64,000 bases of DNA from Rhyzopertha dominica (taxonomy: Eukaryota > Arthropoda > Insecta > Coleoptera > Bostrichidae), in contig QCXZ01000137.1 of the NCBI GenBank assembly GCA_025024175.1, positions 15,872,001-15,936,000 of the forward strand, written 5' to 3'. Positions within the stretch are counted from its first letter, which is position 1. Each line of letters starts with the position of its first letter. Made by a program: the position numbers and the translations under genes. Below the pieces are notes generated by a model. It saw only the letters and a program-made list of their open reading frames with translations, made no database searches and was not told where the DNA came from. Below are positions 11,480 through 23,620 of the stretch, piece after piece.

Positions 11480-12240
11480 GCGCGTAAATGAGCTAATTAC
11501 TCCTCCTCATCCGGAGTGCGTTGCTCGAAACTACCCCTCCCCATCGTCTCGCTTCATCCCTCGCGCTCCAGGTGAACTAATCACGGAAGCTATTGAAACC
11601 CGAAAGTTAGTTGGCCGTAATTCAATTGGGCAATATCCAAGCGGGTCCCGCCACCGCCGCCGCTGTAATTAATACATAAAGGGGACAGATATTCCCGTCT
11701 TTAATAACTAGGTTCGACGGGTATCGCCTTCATTAACTCAATACCAAGTTTGTTAATTACGATTGAAGGCGCCGCTTCGCCGGCTAACCCGATTAAAATC
11801 ATCCGAATACATTTCAATTTCACTCACTATTGATGGTAATGCCGCCGCGGGGGTTGGCCGGATAACGGGGTTGGCCGCTTTAAATACACACACACTCGGG
11901 TGTCATGTGCACACGGGAGGTGTGTGACAATAATGGTGCCGCAACGCCAAATAAGATTAAGGAACTGAGGCTTTGTGTAATAATCATTTACGTCGATTCG
12001 GATGCAAGGGAGGAGACCCTGCAAATAAATGACGTTACTCCGCGCTAGTGGAGATGTGGCCGAAACTAGGAACGTGTTACTTGTACTAATATTAAATGAC
12101 AAAGTTGGCCCTGCTAAAATTGCAAAGCTCGAAGGCTGAAACCGACATTTCTCCGGTGGACCTAAACACCTTCACGACATTCAAAAGATAAACAGACCTA
12201 GTTCGCCGTGAGAATGATAACCTGAGCAATAGCAAGCAAA
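11480..12240. promoter_or_regulatory. GC/CpG-rich block, candidate conserved regulatory element
   Basis: Among the most compositionally distinct parts of the window: repeated GCCGCC/CGCCGG words interleaved with TTAATTAC, TTAATAAC, CATTAACT, GTTAATTACG and GATTAAAATC cores typical of homeodomain sites. There is no credible protein; the minus frame 11827-12102 looks like chance. A developmental enhancer is inferred, not shown. Confidence 0.35.
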
Positions 12241-12486
12241 CCATCCAGCGTTTTTCCTTTAGGTATAGTGAACCATTTATATAAATCTGTGTTTCTGTTA
12301 CATTAAAGAAATATAGAAACTATAAATTTAATATTAATTCCTAATAACAAAACGACTAAGCTAGTAAGAGGGAAATTTTAATAGGTTTGACAAGTTCCTC
12401 AAGTTGACGACACGCGCGCCCGCTCTTAGTGTTGTGTAAGTGTTCGGGGTATACGGAAACGTTCATTTAGGTCAACAGAACGATAA

Positions 12487-14019
12487 GGTGCTTAAAGTTG
12501 GACTACCCCAATGTAATTGTTAAAGTTTTTAAGACACCAACAATTAGTGCTATTTTCTGCTGATAATTTTAAAACTTTACGCAGTGCAACCCGTGTTAGA
12601 AATTTTAAATTTTATGTTGTCAGTAATTAGTGCACATTTGAGCTGATAATTTTACAATTTGTGCTGATGTCCATAATTAGTGGTTAGCAGTTGAATAGGG
12701 GTTGGTTGTTCACGCTGTACAATACGTGTTGGATAATTTAAATTTAAAATTTAATTAATTTAAAATTAGTGCTTATTTGTGTTGATAATTTTAGAGTTTG
12801 TGCTGATGCACATATTAGTTATTTGAGGTTTGATAGAGGTGGTACAACTTCACGATGCCCAACTCGTGTTAGAAAATTCAAATTTTATTCTAGCAGTAAT
12901 TAGTGCTTACTTGTGCTGAAAATTTTAGGATTTGTGCTGTTACACATAATCAATTGTTAGCAATTTATTAGGGGTTGGTCCGACTTCACCCTGCGTAACT
13001 CCTGTCAATAAATTAAAATTTTGTCATAAATTAGTGTTCATTTATGCTGAAAGTTTATACTGGTGGGTATAAATAATTATTGGCTGTGTAACGCTTTTTT
13101 GGATTTTTTGTCAATATGCAAGTTAAAAGAAACCATTGATTTTTTCTTAATATTATGCAGGGTTTCTATAAATGATTCATGCAACGAGGGCGGCGTTGAT
13201 TTCTGAATTCTTTGTGCCGCCTTTTTGTAACCTCTGCCTGGCTACAGTATGCACGGCGATAGTAGTTGAAGGTTGCAGATCAATGTCACACCACAGGTCC
13301 GAAATGTGATCTCTGTGTAACCTTAAAGTTGATTTTTCCACAAAACACTACAGAATATGTTGAAAATACACACTCCCACGCATTTTCTTATATTAAAATA
13401 TATCAAATAATCGAAAAATCGACAGATGACAAGTATACGTCACTTTCCTGAAAGGCGGCAATTTTGACCAATCTAATTTAAATTGCCAGTAGATAGTGTA
13501 AGTTGATGCTAAACATACGACACTATCAACGCAGAATTGCACCAATTGAGCACCACCTACTGAGAGCACTGGTTGTGTAGCATAAAGTTTGACCAATCCC
13601 TATTCAACCACCAATAACTAATTATAGACACCACTACAAATTCTAAAATTATCGGCATAAATGACCACTAATTACCGACAGCAACAATTTTTAATTTACC
13701 AACATGGGTTGAGCAGCGTGAAGTTGGATCACCTTTATCTAACTGCCAATAACTAATTATGTGCGTCAGCGCTAATTCTAAAATTATCGGCACACTAAAC
13801 ACTAATTGAGCAGTAATTATTGCCAAAATAAAATTTAAATTATCCGTCAGTGATTGTACAACGTGAAATTAGACCAACCCCTATTCAACCGCTAGTAACT
13901 AATTATAGACACTAGCTAAATTGCAAAATTATCAGCACTAATTAGCATAAATTGAGCACTAATTGTTGGTGGCTTGAAAACTTCAAAAATTACATTGGGT
14001 TGGTCCAGCTTCACGCACC
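12487..14019. mobile_element. Foldback-like element with inverted arms of ~140-bp tandem units
   Basis: The left arm (about 12487-13080) holds about four degenerate units of 130-140 bp, each with AATTAGTGCT...TGCTGATAATTTTA. The right arm (about 13560-14019) holds about three units of the same sequence in reverse complement (TAAAATTATCGGCA at about 13650, 13790 and 13937). The outermost ends match each other: GGACTACCCCAATGTAATT on the left, AATTACATTGGGTTGGTCC on the right. The centre contains a copy of MITE M1. No coding sequence. No clear target duplication was seen. Confidence 0.75.
13158..13456 (+). repeat. MITE family M1, longest copy
   Basis: Starts with CAGGGTTTCTATAAATGATT at 13158 and runs through the shared GGCGGCGTTGATTTCTGAAT, GCACGGCGATAGTAGT, GGTTGCAGATCAAT and CATATTAAA-type interior to the CCTGAAAGGCGGC block near 13455, where the right terminus is lost. 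It lies in the centre of the foldback element. Confidence 0.75.
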
Positions 14020-14374
14020 TGGTCGATACATTTTAAATTGAAAAGTGTACTCTAATATAATAATAAGTCCATTAGTAGTAATTCTAAATAATTTTTGTAA
14101 AAAGGTATTATATTTAATTATGTGAAATTACGATTGTAAAATGGATGGATCAGTAAGATCAGTCTCACAAAGCGCTACCTTAAATAATTCAGTGAATTTA
14201 AGAGTAAAGCCACCAATCTCGCGAAGAATGCTCTACAGCATGACGTTTTGGAAACCTTTCGCTACACCTTAGCGAAACAATATTCATCACGGTCTTATTT
14301 TACCTGAGACACGGTCTCAATTGCAAATTGTTTTACTTAAGCAATTAAAATTAAATGTGCTGTTTTCAAGTTTA
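14020..14374. other. AT-rich spacer, nothing recognised
   Basis: No coding or repeat signal recognised. Confidence 0.5.
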
Positions 14375-14640
14375 TTCTTAAAGGTTAGAGTATCAGTTAT
14401 ATTAGACTTTTCTAAAATATTTTATAAAAAAAATCGTGATTTGTTAGTAGCCCTCTTAAAACACTTGTGAGTTAAATATTAATGCAGTGCTTTGATGGAG
14501 TTTGACTAGAGTTCCGCAAGGGTTTGTACTTGAACCACTACTATTTACTATCTATACAGCTGGTTTATCTAAGGTTATCTATCATTACCTGGTATATTTG
14601 CATTAAATAAAATTAAATGAGTTGCAGATTTAGCTGCGCC
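14375..14640 (+). pseudogene. LINE reverse-transcriptase fragment
   Basis: Broken frames contain VILDFSKIFYKKNRDLLVALL, which aligns with the RT palm motif LDFSKAFDTVNHDLLL, followed by TRVPQGFVLEPLLFTIYTAGL, matching GVPQGSVLGPLLFTIYINDL. Stops and shifts separate the blocks. A small, dead non-LTR retrotransposon relic. Confidence 0.7.
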
Positions 14641-14869
14641 GGTGTAGTTTTCCATTTTTCTTGTTCATGTTTACGGATTTGCAATAATCGGTTGTGAAAC
14701 TTGGTAGTGCTGTTACTTCGCTTCAATGTTTATGTCGAGACAGCACGGATTTTTTTAATGAACCATATACTTTTAGATGAAATAATGCCAAACACCTGTA
14801 TTTTATTATATCAGTTTATATAGTGCGTAAACGAGCAATGTTGATTTAGAAGCGTGATAGTTCATCTCG
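14641..14869. other. AT-rich spacer, nothing recognised
   Basis: No coding or repeat signal recognised. Confidence 0.5.
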
Positions 14870-15115
14870 TTCTTTCAAACCAATTCTGCCCCTGTCCACA
14901 GCGTTGGAACGACATTATCGCCGCCCCAAGCTCTGACTCTCGCCGCCCCAACATCGGGGTGACGTCTCTTTTTGCGCCGCCAACCGAGGTGTCGTTAATT
15001 TGTATAAAGTGCAAATTTTATCGCGATCCAATTTACTGACGGCGGCGGCGACAGCGTGGGGGAAAAGATGAAACAGTGGCGTAGAAAAAAAACAAAGAAA
15101 CGCGGCGCACCCACT
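14870..15115. promoter_or_regulatory. Short GC/CpG-rich block, candidate regulatory element
   Basis: CGCCGCCCC words occur twice, with GGCGGCGGCGACAGCG near the end, around GTTAATTTG and AAATTTTATCGCG cores. Overlapping 60-68 codon frames have no similarity. Composition is the only evidence. Confidence 0.25.
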
Positions 15116-16189
15116 TGTCAAATTTTTCTATGGAAGATACATTTCGGCTATAACTTTATAACCTACGTCATTGTTGTGTTTTAGTGAAGTGATATGTTTT
15201 TTTGTAAAATATGTAGGTAAAATAAATAACAATAATTAATTTTTAGGCAAAAACAAGCAACTTCGAAATAATTATTGTTATAACATTATTATTAACTAGT
15301 ATCTGCATGAGCAGCTATTACCCAAATTAATTCAGCATTTATGTGGAACAATAGTTCAGAAGGTTACTTTTAACTTAAAGCTTAAAGCTTAAACTGCAAG
15401 GATAGCAGCCTTCGATTCTCAATACTCGCTTCTTCGTTATTTAGGTATTATTTAGATAGAATTGCTTTAAAAGTGGATACTTACAAACCGCAACATTATG
15501 TTGATATTTTATACTCCAATTACAAACCACTTTTCGCCAATGAGCACAAATGAAGAATTTATACAACATAAATAAGTTTAACTGTTGGCAGCAGCAACGG
15601 CAGTGCTGTGTCTTCACGGAGTTTTTGAAGAAAGAGCAGATTACAGATGATGATTTTGATCTTAAAACTCAAGTTTTTTCTATAATTAAAAAGTGTCTAA
15701 AATTCTTATATTCAAAGCGTGTTATTCATTTCAAATGGAGAAAAAAAAAGGAGGTATGGGACTCATTATAGCTACTCGACATACTGCTTAATTTTTAAGC
15801 TGTCGTTTTCTCGTTTTATAGACTTCGATTTGCAATTGGACTGAACAAGTTCTATCGTGTTAACGTCGTTAAAAGTACAGCAGCATATTCTTCACGCCGT
15901 CTGTTATTTTGTTTTTTTCTTATATAGGTGTTATTACTTTATGTATGTAGTTGAATATTTACTTAAATTTAGACACAATAAGGAGCACCAAACTGACATT
16001 GATAACACGTATGAAAAGGTGTATGAATAGTTAAGTATGCGTTTGTATGAAAAGCATAAGATTTTTCTCTTTCTGTGTATTAATGTGAATATTCGTATAC
16101 ACCACCTTTACTTTACTTTTTCGAAACTCCATAAAATAAACTTGATTCGTCATTATTGTAGGCAACCCTTCCCAGTACCAACTTAATAT
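15116..16189. other. AT-rich intergenic, one unrecognised 73-codon frame
   Basis: A plus frame at 15550-15771 (Lys/Phe-rich) has no recognised motif and no splice-site support. Nothing else seen. Confidence 0.4.
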
Positions 16190-16400
16190 TTTCGACGCCA
16201 ATGTTTACAGATGACACTTAGGACCGTTTGAAGTCTCAACACGCCGACTACGACGCTCCAGCAGCCATTGAGTTAAGCAGGCTCTTTTAATATTTAATAT
16301 TTATGCATATTTATGAACACTTTTTAGATGGGGACGTGTCATAATACGATATAAAAGCGCTGGGCTTTGCCAGAATGCTGATTGCTAACATGTCAAACTG
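16190..16400 (+). promoter_or_regulatory. Possible TATA-type core promoter with upstream AT-core sites
   Basis: TTTATGCATATTTATGA near 16300 (homeodomain/Oct-like cores) lies upstream of GATATAAAAGCGCTG near 16350, a good TATA box, in a locally GC-richer stretch. The first downstream ATG frames are short, so no product can be named. Confidence 0.25.
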
Positions 16401-16701
16401 ATGCTTAGAAAACTTGAGCAAAAGAGAAAATAAGTTAGTTTCAAAAGTCAAGCATTAGAATTTTGCAAAAGTTCAAATAACGAAACATTTATTTAACAAA
16501 AACTAAAAAGTTAAAAGCACGCCCGCAACTAAAGCATTTCACAATCGCTATTTGTTTTTCTATTATCATATAGTCAAATTAGACATAAAAAGAGGGTAAA
16601 CGACGAATCAAGTCAGTTACTTTTCCTTCTTTTGATATGTTGCTCGTGACGCAAAGAGAATGCTAAATCCAAGCGTTTAATCTCGGCAGACGATCACGTC
16701 A
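16401..16701. other. AT-rich spacer, nothing recognised
   Basis: No coding or repeat signal recognised. Confidence 0.45.
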
Positions 16702-17130
16702 TTGTCAAAAATCAAGAAAACCTCGAAATTTTCGACCTCATTCAGATATTTCCATAATAATGGAAATGGAATAAAATATATTTATCTGAATATTTTGTCT
16801 GACACTGAAGATCGAAGAGGAATGGCAAACCGCAAGTCCTTGTTTCAACAAGGCAGCGCTGTATCTGGAAGAATGTTCCCAGGTCGGTGAATAGGACGTT
16901 GGATAGCTATTGGTCAATTAATTTAAAGCCACAGAATTATTTCCTCTAGGGTCATTTGAAAAGTCAGTTGTACAAATAAAAACCATCAAAATTGCAAGAG
17001 CTTGAAGCCAAAATCAGACACGAAATTCAGGAAGTATCGCCTAACTGGTTGCAAAATTCGTTACACAAATTCTATTATAGACTATAGGCTATTGCTGAAG
17101 GTCTTCAGTTTGATGTAAAGATTTGTTAAA
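16702..17130 (+). pseudogene. Tc1/mariner-type (DUF4817-like) transposase C-terminal remnant
   Basis: Broken plus frames give SLFQQGSA (FQQDGA catalytic-Asp region with the Asp lost), MFPGR followed by IGRW, then YFL*GHLKSQLYK and KLQELEAKIRHEIQEVSPNWLQNSL. These match, in order, the FFLWGHLKSQVY and EL...IR..I..V...L blocks of insect transposases whose N-terminal part is annotated DUF4817. Stops are present. No terminal repeats found. Confidence 0.65.
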
Positions 17131-18295
17131 GTAAATAAAGTATTTATTATGAGCAACAGAACCACCATTAAATGATTGAAGACCAGTATTTACACCTGCA
17201 GGACCTGCTTTGACAACTCTTTTTATCGTTTATTTGAAAACATAATTTTTCACAAAAAATTTGGTATCAAACCATACTAAATAAACCGTTTCTCCGTTTC
17301 CTAACTCCCATAAATGTTAAAGAATTTAGTGAATGCTATCGCCGAAATTATACATCGCTCCGAGGGTGACTCTTTAAAATGGAACGTCAGGCAAAAACTA
17401 ACTCCACGCTAGCACAATTAATTATTTTTCATGGTGCTTGATCACGAAGAGGCAACTAAAATAACAAATAATGCCTCCCCGCTACTTCATTGAAAAACCG
17501 ATTATGAAGCAGGCGGGCCACAAAGGGAAGGAGACATACCCTTCGCTGATGATGGATTCATACACTCAGTGAGAACATAATATTTGACTTTACTATTATT
17601 TACCTACGATGACTACGCAATTTCTGACACACACTAGTTTTTAAACAGCTGTTCGCAACTTCGCACGTTGACTCGACTATTAGGTGTAAACCGTTCTGGG
17701 CAAGGGGATGAATAGAAAAAAATGTGATTGGGCGATTTTATTGTTCAAGCAATACCTACGTTTATTTTCTAGGGCAACTTACTTGGATGATTCCAAGAAA
17801 TTTGGGTTCCACAAGTTTCGACCACTAACATGTAATCCGAACATGTTAAGAACATCTGGACTAATTATTAAACTATTGAGAATTTATACACAAATAAAAT
17901 ATCACAATATTGCCTAAGTAGGTGAGATCAACGAGGTAATTATCGCTAGAGTAATTGACTCAAAACTTATAGCATAAATATAACACATATTTTTTGCACT
18001 CTTTCAATTCTGCCTACAGCTACATTATAATGAGGATTTCAAATGATCGTGTTATACTCAACTATGGAGCGCACTACAGATGAATACAAACAAATAAGAA
18101 CTCTAAAACTACTCAATTCTACCGTTTGGCGCTTCTAAAAGCCAACAGTTCTGTCAACTATTATATATTACCGATGTGATAAGAAAAGAGTAGGCAAGAG
18201 GCCATGATTACATAAAGATCTTTAACGAAATTTAGGTCCGCTCCAAATCAGAGATTTATTTCTAGAAAAGCGAGATATTTTACATTTCGAAATAT
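17131..18295. other. AT-rich intergenic, nothing recognised
   Basis: No gene or known repeat. A short GC-richer stretch lies at 17330-17560. A 69-codon frame at 17708 has no similarity. Confidence 0.45.
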
Positions 18296-18299
18296 TTAA

Positions 18300-18720
18300 C
18301 TACAAATCATTTATATTTACACCAAATTGTGAAAAAGCCCAGATCATGTGGCAAATATTCATTATCGTAGATACTGTCAACGGTTCTAAATAGCTTTAGA
18401 TCATCAGCAAATAATAAAAACGTTTTTGATATCGTTAATAAAAATAGAAAATAGAATTGGCCCAGTATGAGAACACTGAGGAACGCCAGATGTACACAAA
18501 AGTTGGTTATAGAAAAAGCATCATTGACTTTCACGCTTTGTTTTCGACCAGTGAGATACGACCGCAGCCTTCCCAGTAGAGAATAAAATATTCCAATGCG
18601 TTCTAATTTCCACAAGAGACGATTAATATAAACATAATCAAAGGCTTCAGCCAAGTCAGTGTATATCAACATTTGAATAATGTTTTACAAAAATAAACTA
18701 GTTCTAAAAGAAAACCGGTA
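18300..18720 (-). pseudogene. LINE reverse-transcriptase fragment
   Basis: Minus translation shows YTDLAEAFDYV (RT motif A, usually LSKAFD.V), KLERIGI...LLGRLRSYLTGRKQSVKVN, then after a frameshift HTGPILFSIFINDI, and FADDLKLFRTVDS with the catalytic F-ADD box. It is a dead copy of a non-LTR element distinct from the plus-strand LINE that starts near 18760. Confidence 0.8.
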
Positions 18721-18759
18721 AAGAAAAATAAATTGATTTTAACACCTTACATAATTGAG

Positions 18760-20330
18760 TTAAAAAACACTGTTTCGTTATATGGAGATCTGTGTAGATC
18801 TTACCTTGATATTAAAAAAACGATTTGCTAAAGCCAACAGAGAGTACTAGGAGGCCCTGACTAGATTACAAAAAACTGCTAACGATAATTATATACTTAA
18901 TTCTGATAACAAAAATAACGCCATATGAACAATAATTAATGAAACAACCCGCTGGAAAAGCACTAATAGGCATGATTACAAAATTACAGATGAAAATAAC
19001 AAACTTTTAAATCAAAGTGAAACTGCTAAAGCTTTCAATGATTTTTTTACAGAGGTGCCGTTAAAAACAACCGCCACATTTATAAAGAAATTGATTACAA
19101 ATTTATTGACATAGCTTGTAAGTCAATTATTAGTAAATCCGTTTTTTTACATGGTGTCATTGAAAATGAAGTTTTAATGATAATCAACAGCTTGAGTAAC
19201 TCATCTGCTACAGGAAGTGATGGAATCTCTAATGTTTTGTTAAAAAAGATATCACCAATAGTAGTAGATCCCTTAACTTATGTAATAAATTTGTCATTTT
19301 AACAAGGTGTATTTTCTAGTAGACTGAAGACAGTTAATGTTGTTCCATTGCATAGAAAAATTTAACAGTTTTTCTAACATCGAACAACTTAATATCTGTT
19401 GGATACTGCTCTTTTTCAGTTTTTAACTGAAATAGTCTCACCCTTAGATAAAAACAAAACAGAAATTGAGTTATTTGTTGATTTTGCAAAGGCATTTGAT
19501 TGCGTAAATCACAAAATTTTATTGTTCAAGATGCAGAAATATGGTATTAGGGGAGTTGCCCTCTGTTGGTATCAAAGCTGTCTAGGGAACCTAGAACAGT
19601 AGGTTACTTTAGCGTCAGTATCTTCAGAAAAAAAAAAATTAGGGGTTCCACAAGGCTCAATTTAGGCCCTACATTATTCTTACTTTTCAGCAATGTTATG
19701 TTTAATTATGTCTGTAATATTAGCTGTATTATAGTGTCGTATGCTGATGATTCTAACTTTTTAATTAGGTAGGTGTAATAATTTTCAACAAGCTATTAAT
19801 GTTCTAACAGAAGTCTATAGTAAGATAAATGCCTTGGTTGAATGTAATAAATTAGTTATTAATCAATAAAAAAACAAACTGTCTTGTCTTTGGCTCAGTC
19901 AAATCAAAATTTAATACTAGAGATGATTTGGTATTAAATGATTCCACGGTCCTACCCTGTGTGAATGTTGCAAGCAAACAATTGATGCCACATTACGTTA
20001 GACACAACGTGTTGAAACCATCTGCAGTAAACTGTGCAAAGCGTATTGCGCTCTTTCAATGGCTTCTAAATCTTGCAGTAAAGAAATAGTTAAATAACTT
20101 TATTTCGAAATCTACCATAATTTGTTGCGGCATGGAATATTACACTGGGGTGTTCATAAAATCTTTTTGTTGCAGAAGAGAGCCAAATTGTTGCTGAATT
20201 AAAAATGGGGGATTCTTGTAGGAAAGTATTTAAGACACTCAATATTTTACCATATATAGTGTATATGTATATTTTATGTCGACACTACTACCAGATTTGT
20301 GAATAGATCACATGACGTCTATAAAATCAA
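18760..20330 (+). mobile_element. LINE (non-LTR retrotransposon), RT region, degenerate
   Basis: Successive broken frames give an upstream linker (YKKLLT...NDNYILNS), SATGSDGISNVLLKKI (about 19200), VDFAKAFDCVNHKILLFKM (19470-19530), GVPQGSI and LGPTLFLLF (19640-19690), the catalytic YADD at 19740, and then HNLLRHGILHWG...IFLLQKRA (about 20110-20180), the conserved C-terminal block of CR1/jockey-group LINEs. The ORF1 and endonuclease parts are absent and several stops are present, so it is a 5'-truncated dead copy. Its 3' end is uncertain and runs close to the start of the membrane-protein gene at 20468. Confidence 0.85.
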
Positions 20331-20467
20331 GCAAATTATCTTGTTTTTTGTCTTTCTAAGAACTCGGTACAGATATAAAGAATACACAGTTCCATTCACT
20401 TGTTTTGGGAATGGCAAAAGTGTCGTTTATAGACGGTCAGCTCCTAGATATTTCACCACTATTAAAA

Positions 20468-22197
20468 ATGAAGTGTTATAGAGCTTTATTGTGTTTTGAA
20501 TGGGTTGTAGCAACCAAAGTAGTTGGAATATTGGGCGTAGTAAGTATATCTAATTTTGACATTTGTTAATTCGCAGACTTAATAGTACACTGTGTTGTAG
20601 ATAACCTCACTTTTCGCAATAGCTTACATATCAAAAGACATTTACGCAAATAATGGCTATCAAACCAGCAAACATATGATCCACTTTCTTGGTTACGATT
20701 GGAAAGAGATGCACAATTTAAAAAGAACTGATATTATCAAAGGTAAGTATAAGTCAAAGTAAGCCCCAAATAGTGCAAAGCTATTATATTACAAACATGG
20801 TTTACAATTATGAAAGGAATTCTCTATCCAGTATAAACCTTTCGATACAGCAATATAATGTTTTCCTCTTTTAGGAAAACTCATCTGGATGGTGGCATTA
20901 TTGCATTTTCTATTATATTTGAGTGTTAGTATGATCCTGGTATTGGCAACAACAGTGGTACGATTTAGTTGCAATATTGTGTTACAAAACTAATACTTAT
21001 TTATCTAGGGCAATTGGTGGTGCACAACACCGTGGCTGACATTCGTAATTTTAAACATCACCACAAAGACAGCAGCACTAATTACTACTATAGCAGCTGG
21101 TTTGGAGAAGATTAACTCGTCTTTTAGTATTTGTTCGATTGTTTATTTAAGTAAGTACCTTTTTATATAATTATTAGAAGTAAACGCCCCCTTTGAAATT
21201 TAATAATATACAATAATACTCCCAAACCTAATCCGACCCTTGAAAAAAAAACGAACAAGTTTGGAGAGTTCATTCTGTAGCTAAATGATGAACAGCCCTC
21301 TAATTGACGGCTTTTATAAAATAAACACAAATATAGAAATATACAGGGGTAGTCCATGAATTATTGTTCCTAAGCCTAAGACCATAAAAAGTACATAACT
21401 AATTAATTTTTCTACATAGTCCCTTTAAATGTGAAAACTTTTTCACGGGATTTTTTTACAAAAAAAAATGCTGTAGCAATATTTAATCATGCATCTTACA
21501 CATTTAGAGCATTATTGTAATTTTTATATTTTTCGGTACAGTACATTTTAAACTGCGCGCTTCCGTTCTTTCTGGAAGTTGCGATAACAAATAGATTTTG
21601 CAGTTCATAAAGCTGCACTTCGTGCTAAGCTCACCAATTATAAAAGTAAGTTTTTTTAATTTTAAATTTGACAAAGCCCTGATGAACTGCAATAATAGTA
21701 ACGTTACATAAATCTATCACGGCTGCTTCTGTTAAATATACTGTGCAGTGCACCATACAAGGTGGTCAAATAAGTGTTAAAAAGCGCTATTAAGGTGGCT
21801 GAATTTGAAAAGTAGCAACGTTATTCTGGTGTTTTTCTTTAAGATTTCTAGTTCTTGAGGTATTTGATAAATAAGAAATAGTAATTGTTTTAACGTATAA
21901 CCCAATATGCCATGAATTAATTAAAAAAGAGGACAATAGTGTAACGTATTCCGTACTTTATGTTTTTTAGTGTTCATGACCTGGTGGTGGATTGTAGTAC
22001 TGTCATCAGCTATTTCATGGATAAGAGCAACGAAGACAAACCATATCGTAGAAGTCGAAATGCGTGGTGGAAAAATATTTAATGAAAATTGTGCTGACAC
22101 TGGAGATTCCACGAAAGAGAATAGATCAAATTCAATGGATTCAGCGATGGATTCGCCTGTAGCTTACGATCCTAATATTTGTTATACTAGAATTTAA
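20468..22197 (+). CDS. Predicted four-pass membrane protein, 5 exons, ~221 aa
   Basis: Gene model built from splice sites: exons 20468-20539, 20601-20742, 20875-20957, 21009-21150 and 21971-22197. Introns are 61, 132, 51 and 820 bp, all GT-AG, with phases that fit exactly (0, 1, 0, 1); the last junction makes an ATG codon from A + TG. The protein has a short N-terminus with Cys residues (MKCYRALLC), hydrophobic segments at about residues 13-33, 74-99, 105-128 and 138-160, and a polar tail of about 60 residues rich in Ser, Asp and Asn. This is the plan of small insect four-pass proteins such as LAPTM/DUF4728-like families. That family link is a guess from topology and Trp/Pro placement in WWCTTPW. 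Function unknown; probably in a cell membrane. The 20958 donor (GTACGA) is weak. No ATG lies nearer upstream in frame, though the frame stays open. Confidence 0.65.
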
Positions 22198-22353
22198 TAT
22201 TTACGTTGTATCTCTATACCTCTCTTTCGTATTACTAATATGATGAAGGCTGATCTGATAATGGTAGAAGTATTCCGACAGTTAAATATATGTATACTCG
22301 ATTTAAGTTATTTATGTACTGTTTGTACAATTTATGTGTTTTTACTAATATAT

Positions 22354-22359
22354 AATAAA
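22354..22359 (+). terminator. Poly(A) signal of the four-pass membrane-protein gene
   Basis: AATAAA lies 157 bp after the stop codon at 22197, giving a short 3' UTR consistent with the model. Confidence 0.5.
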
Positions 22360-22399
22360 ATTTGAGAAAAACGACGTAAATATTTAATGAAAAGTTTGG

Positions 22400-23405
22400 T
22401 TCCCTGCATGACAGATAACTTTATAAATCCATAGCGGCCGCCAAAGCTTAAGTATGAAATGCTGAATTTATTAATGCTACAATTGATAACAGAGCGGTCT
22501 AAATTTTGTAATTATTTACTCTTACATTCAAGCTTACTTATTATCAAGCTATTCACAAATATAAATAAAAATAGAAATATAGAAACAAACAGCTAGGAAG
22601 AAATAACTTACAGTTCCCAAAGAGCAAAACTTGTCAAAGTATACCTACGTTAATTACTGCTGTTAACTTTGATCATGTTTACAACAACTGGACTACGTTA
22701 ATTATTTGGAAATACATCCATTTCAAAAATGGTGCTGCCCATAGTCGTAGCTAATATAATATTTTAGGGGGACTTAAGTCCCTTGAGTAGAAATAATAAT
22801 AATTATTTACGATAGGTAATAAAACATTAAATATTGGAGTTGACCTTCTCAGTGNAGGCAGCTTTGGCGACTGCAGTTTTACCGTATTTCATAAAAATTT
22901 GAAGTCAATGCATATAAATGAATTGTTATATTTAAACCTTGACAAATCCTTTTAGGGGGGAAGGGGCTTTCGAAAAGTATATACGCCCATGGTGCTGCCC
23001 AAAAAACAACAAAGAAACTGTAATAGTCTTGCTACTACTCCAAAATTCTGTATCCACTAATATCGCTTCTCGATACAAATGATTGGAAGTTGTCTAAACA
23101 AAATTTTCAGATGCTTTAATAAGAATCAGAAGTTACCTTTCTTTAATGGAATGTGTAAACATTATCACTGCTTTTTGTTAGTTTATTGGATGGCCTTACT
23201 TATTTTTGATCTTATTTTTTCTCAAAGACAAAAAGTAGTGTTTTAATTTTATTAACATTTGTATTTACGACCACAACCAACGTAAATTTTAGTATATACA
23301 TACATTCGTATGGATTAGGATTACACCATATAAAATACAATAATTGTTTTTATAAAAGCAGATTGGAATGGTGCATCCATTCTATAGCTTCAGGGGTAAG
23401 GTTAT
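22400..23405. other. AT-rich intergenic, nothing recognised
   Basis: ATGGTGCTGCCCA occurs twice (about 22729 and 22990). No coding signal. Confidence 0.45.
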
Positions 23406-23410
23406 GAATA

Positions 23411-23620
23411 TCATAGATTGAACCTTGAAAACTGTCTCGGGGCATTCAAAAACCATATGACCAAGTGCCGAAGAACAGCATTGCATGGGTTGCACTGGGA
23501 ATTATTGATTATCTCCCATTGTCTAAGTGTTTTATTACAGAGTCCATGTCCAGTTTGTATTCGATTTAAATTGCACCACTGCCTTCTTGGTAGGCAAAAT
23601 CCTGCGACTTTTGCTGTTAC
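23411..23620 (-). pseudogene. LINE C-terminal (zinc-knuckle region) fragment
   Basis: Minus frame contains FCLPRRQWCNLNRIQTGHG, CNKTLRQWEI and CNPCNA...RHLVIWF, matching the LNR.RTGHGRC...W.....C.CG...QT..HLV..CP tail typical of several non-LTR retrotransposon proteins. Cys spacing is partly lost. Ns at 23636, 23639 and 23653 follow. Confidence 0.65.

Noticed and set aside
20540..20575. Alternative acceptor TTCGCAG at 20575 for the four-pass gene
   Set aside because: It would give a 36-bp intron and an immediate in-frame stop; the acceptor at 20600 keeps the frame and completes the first membrane segment.
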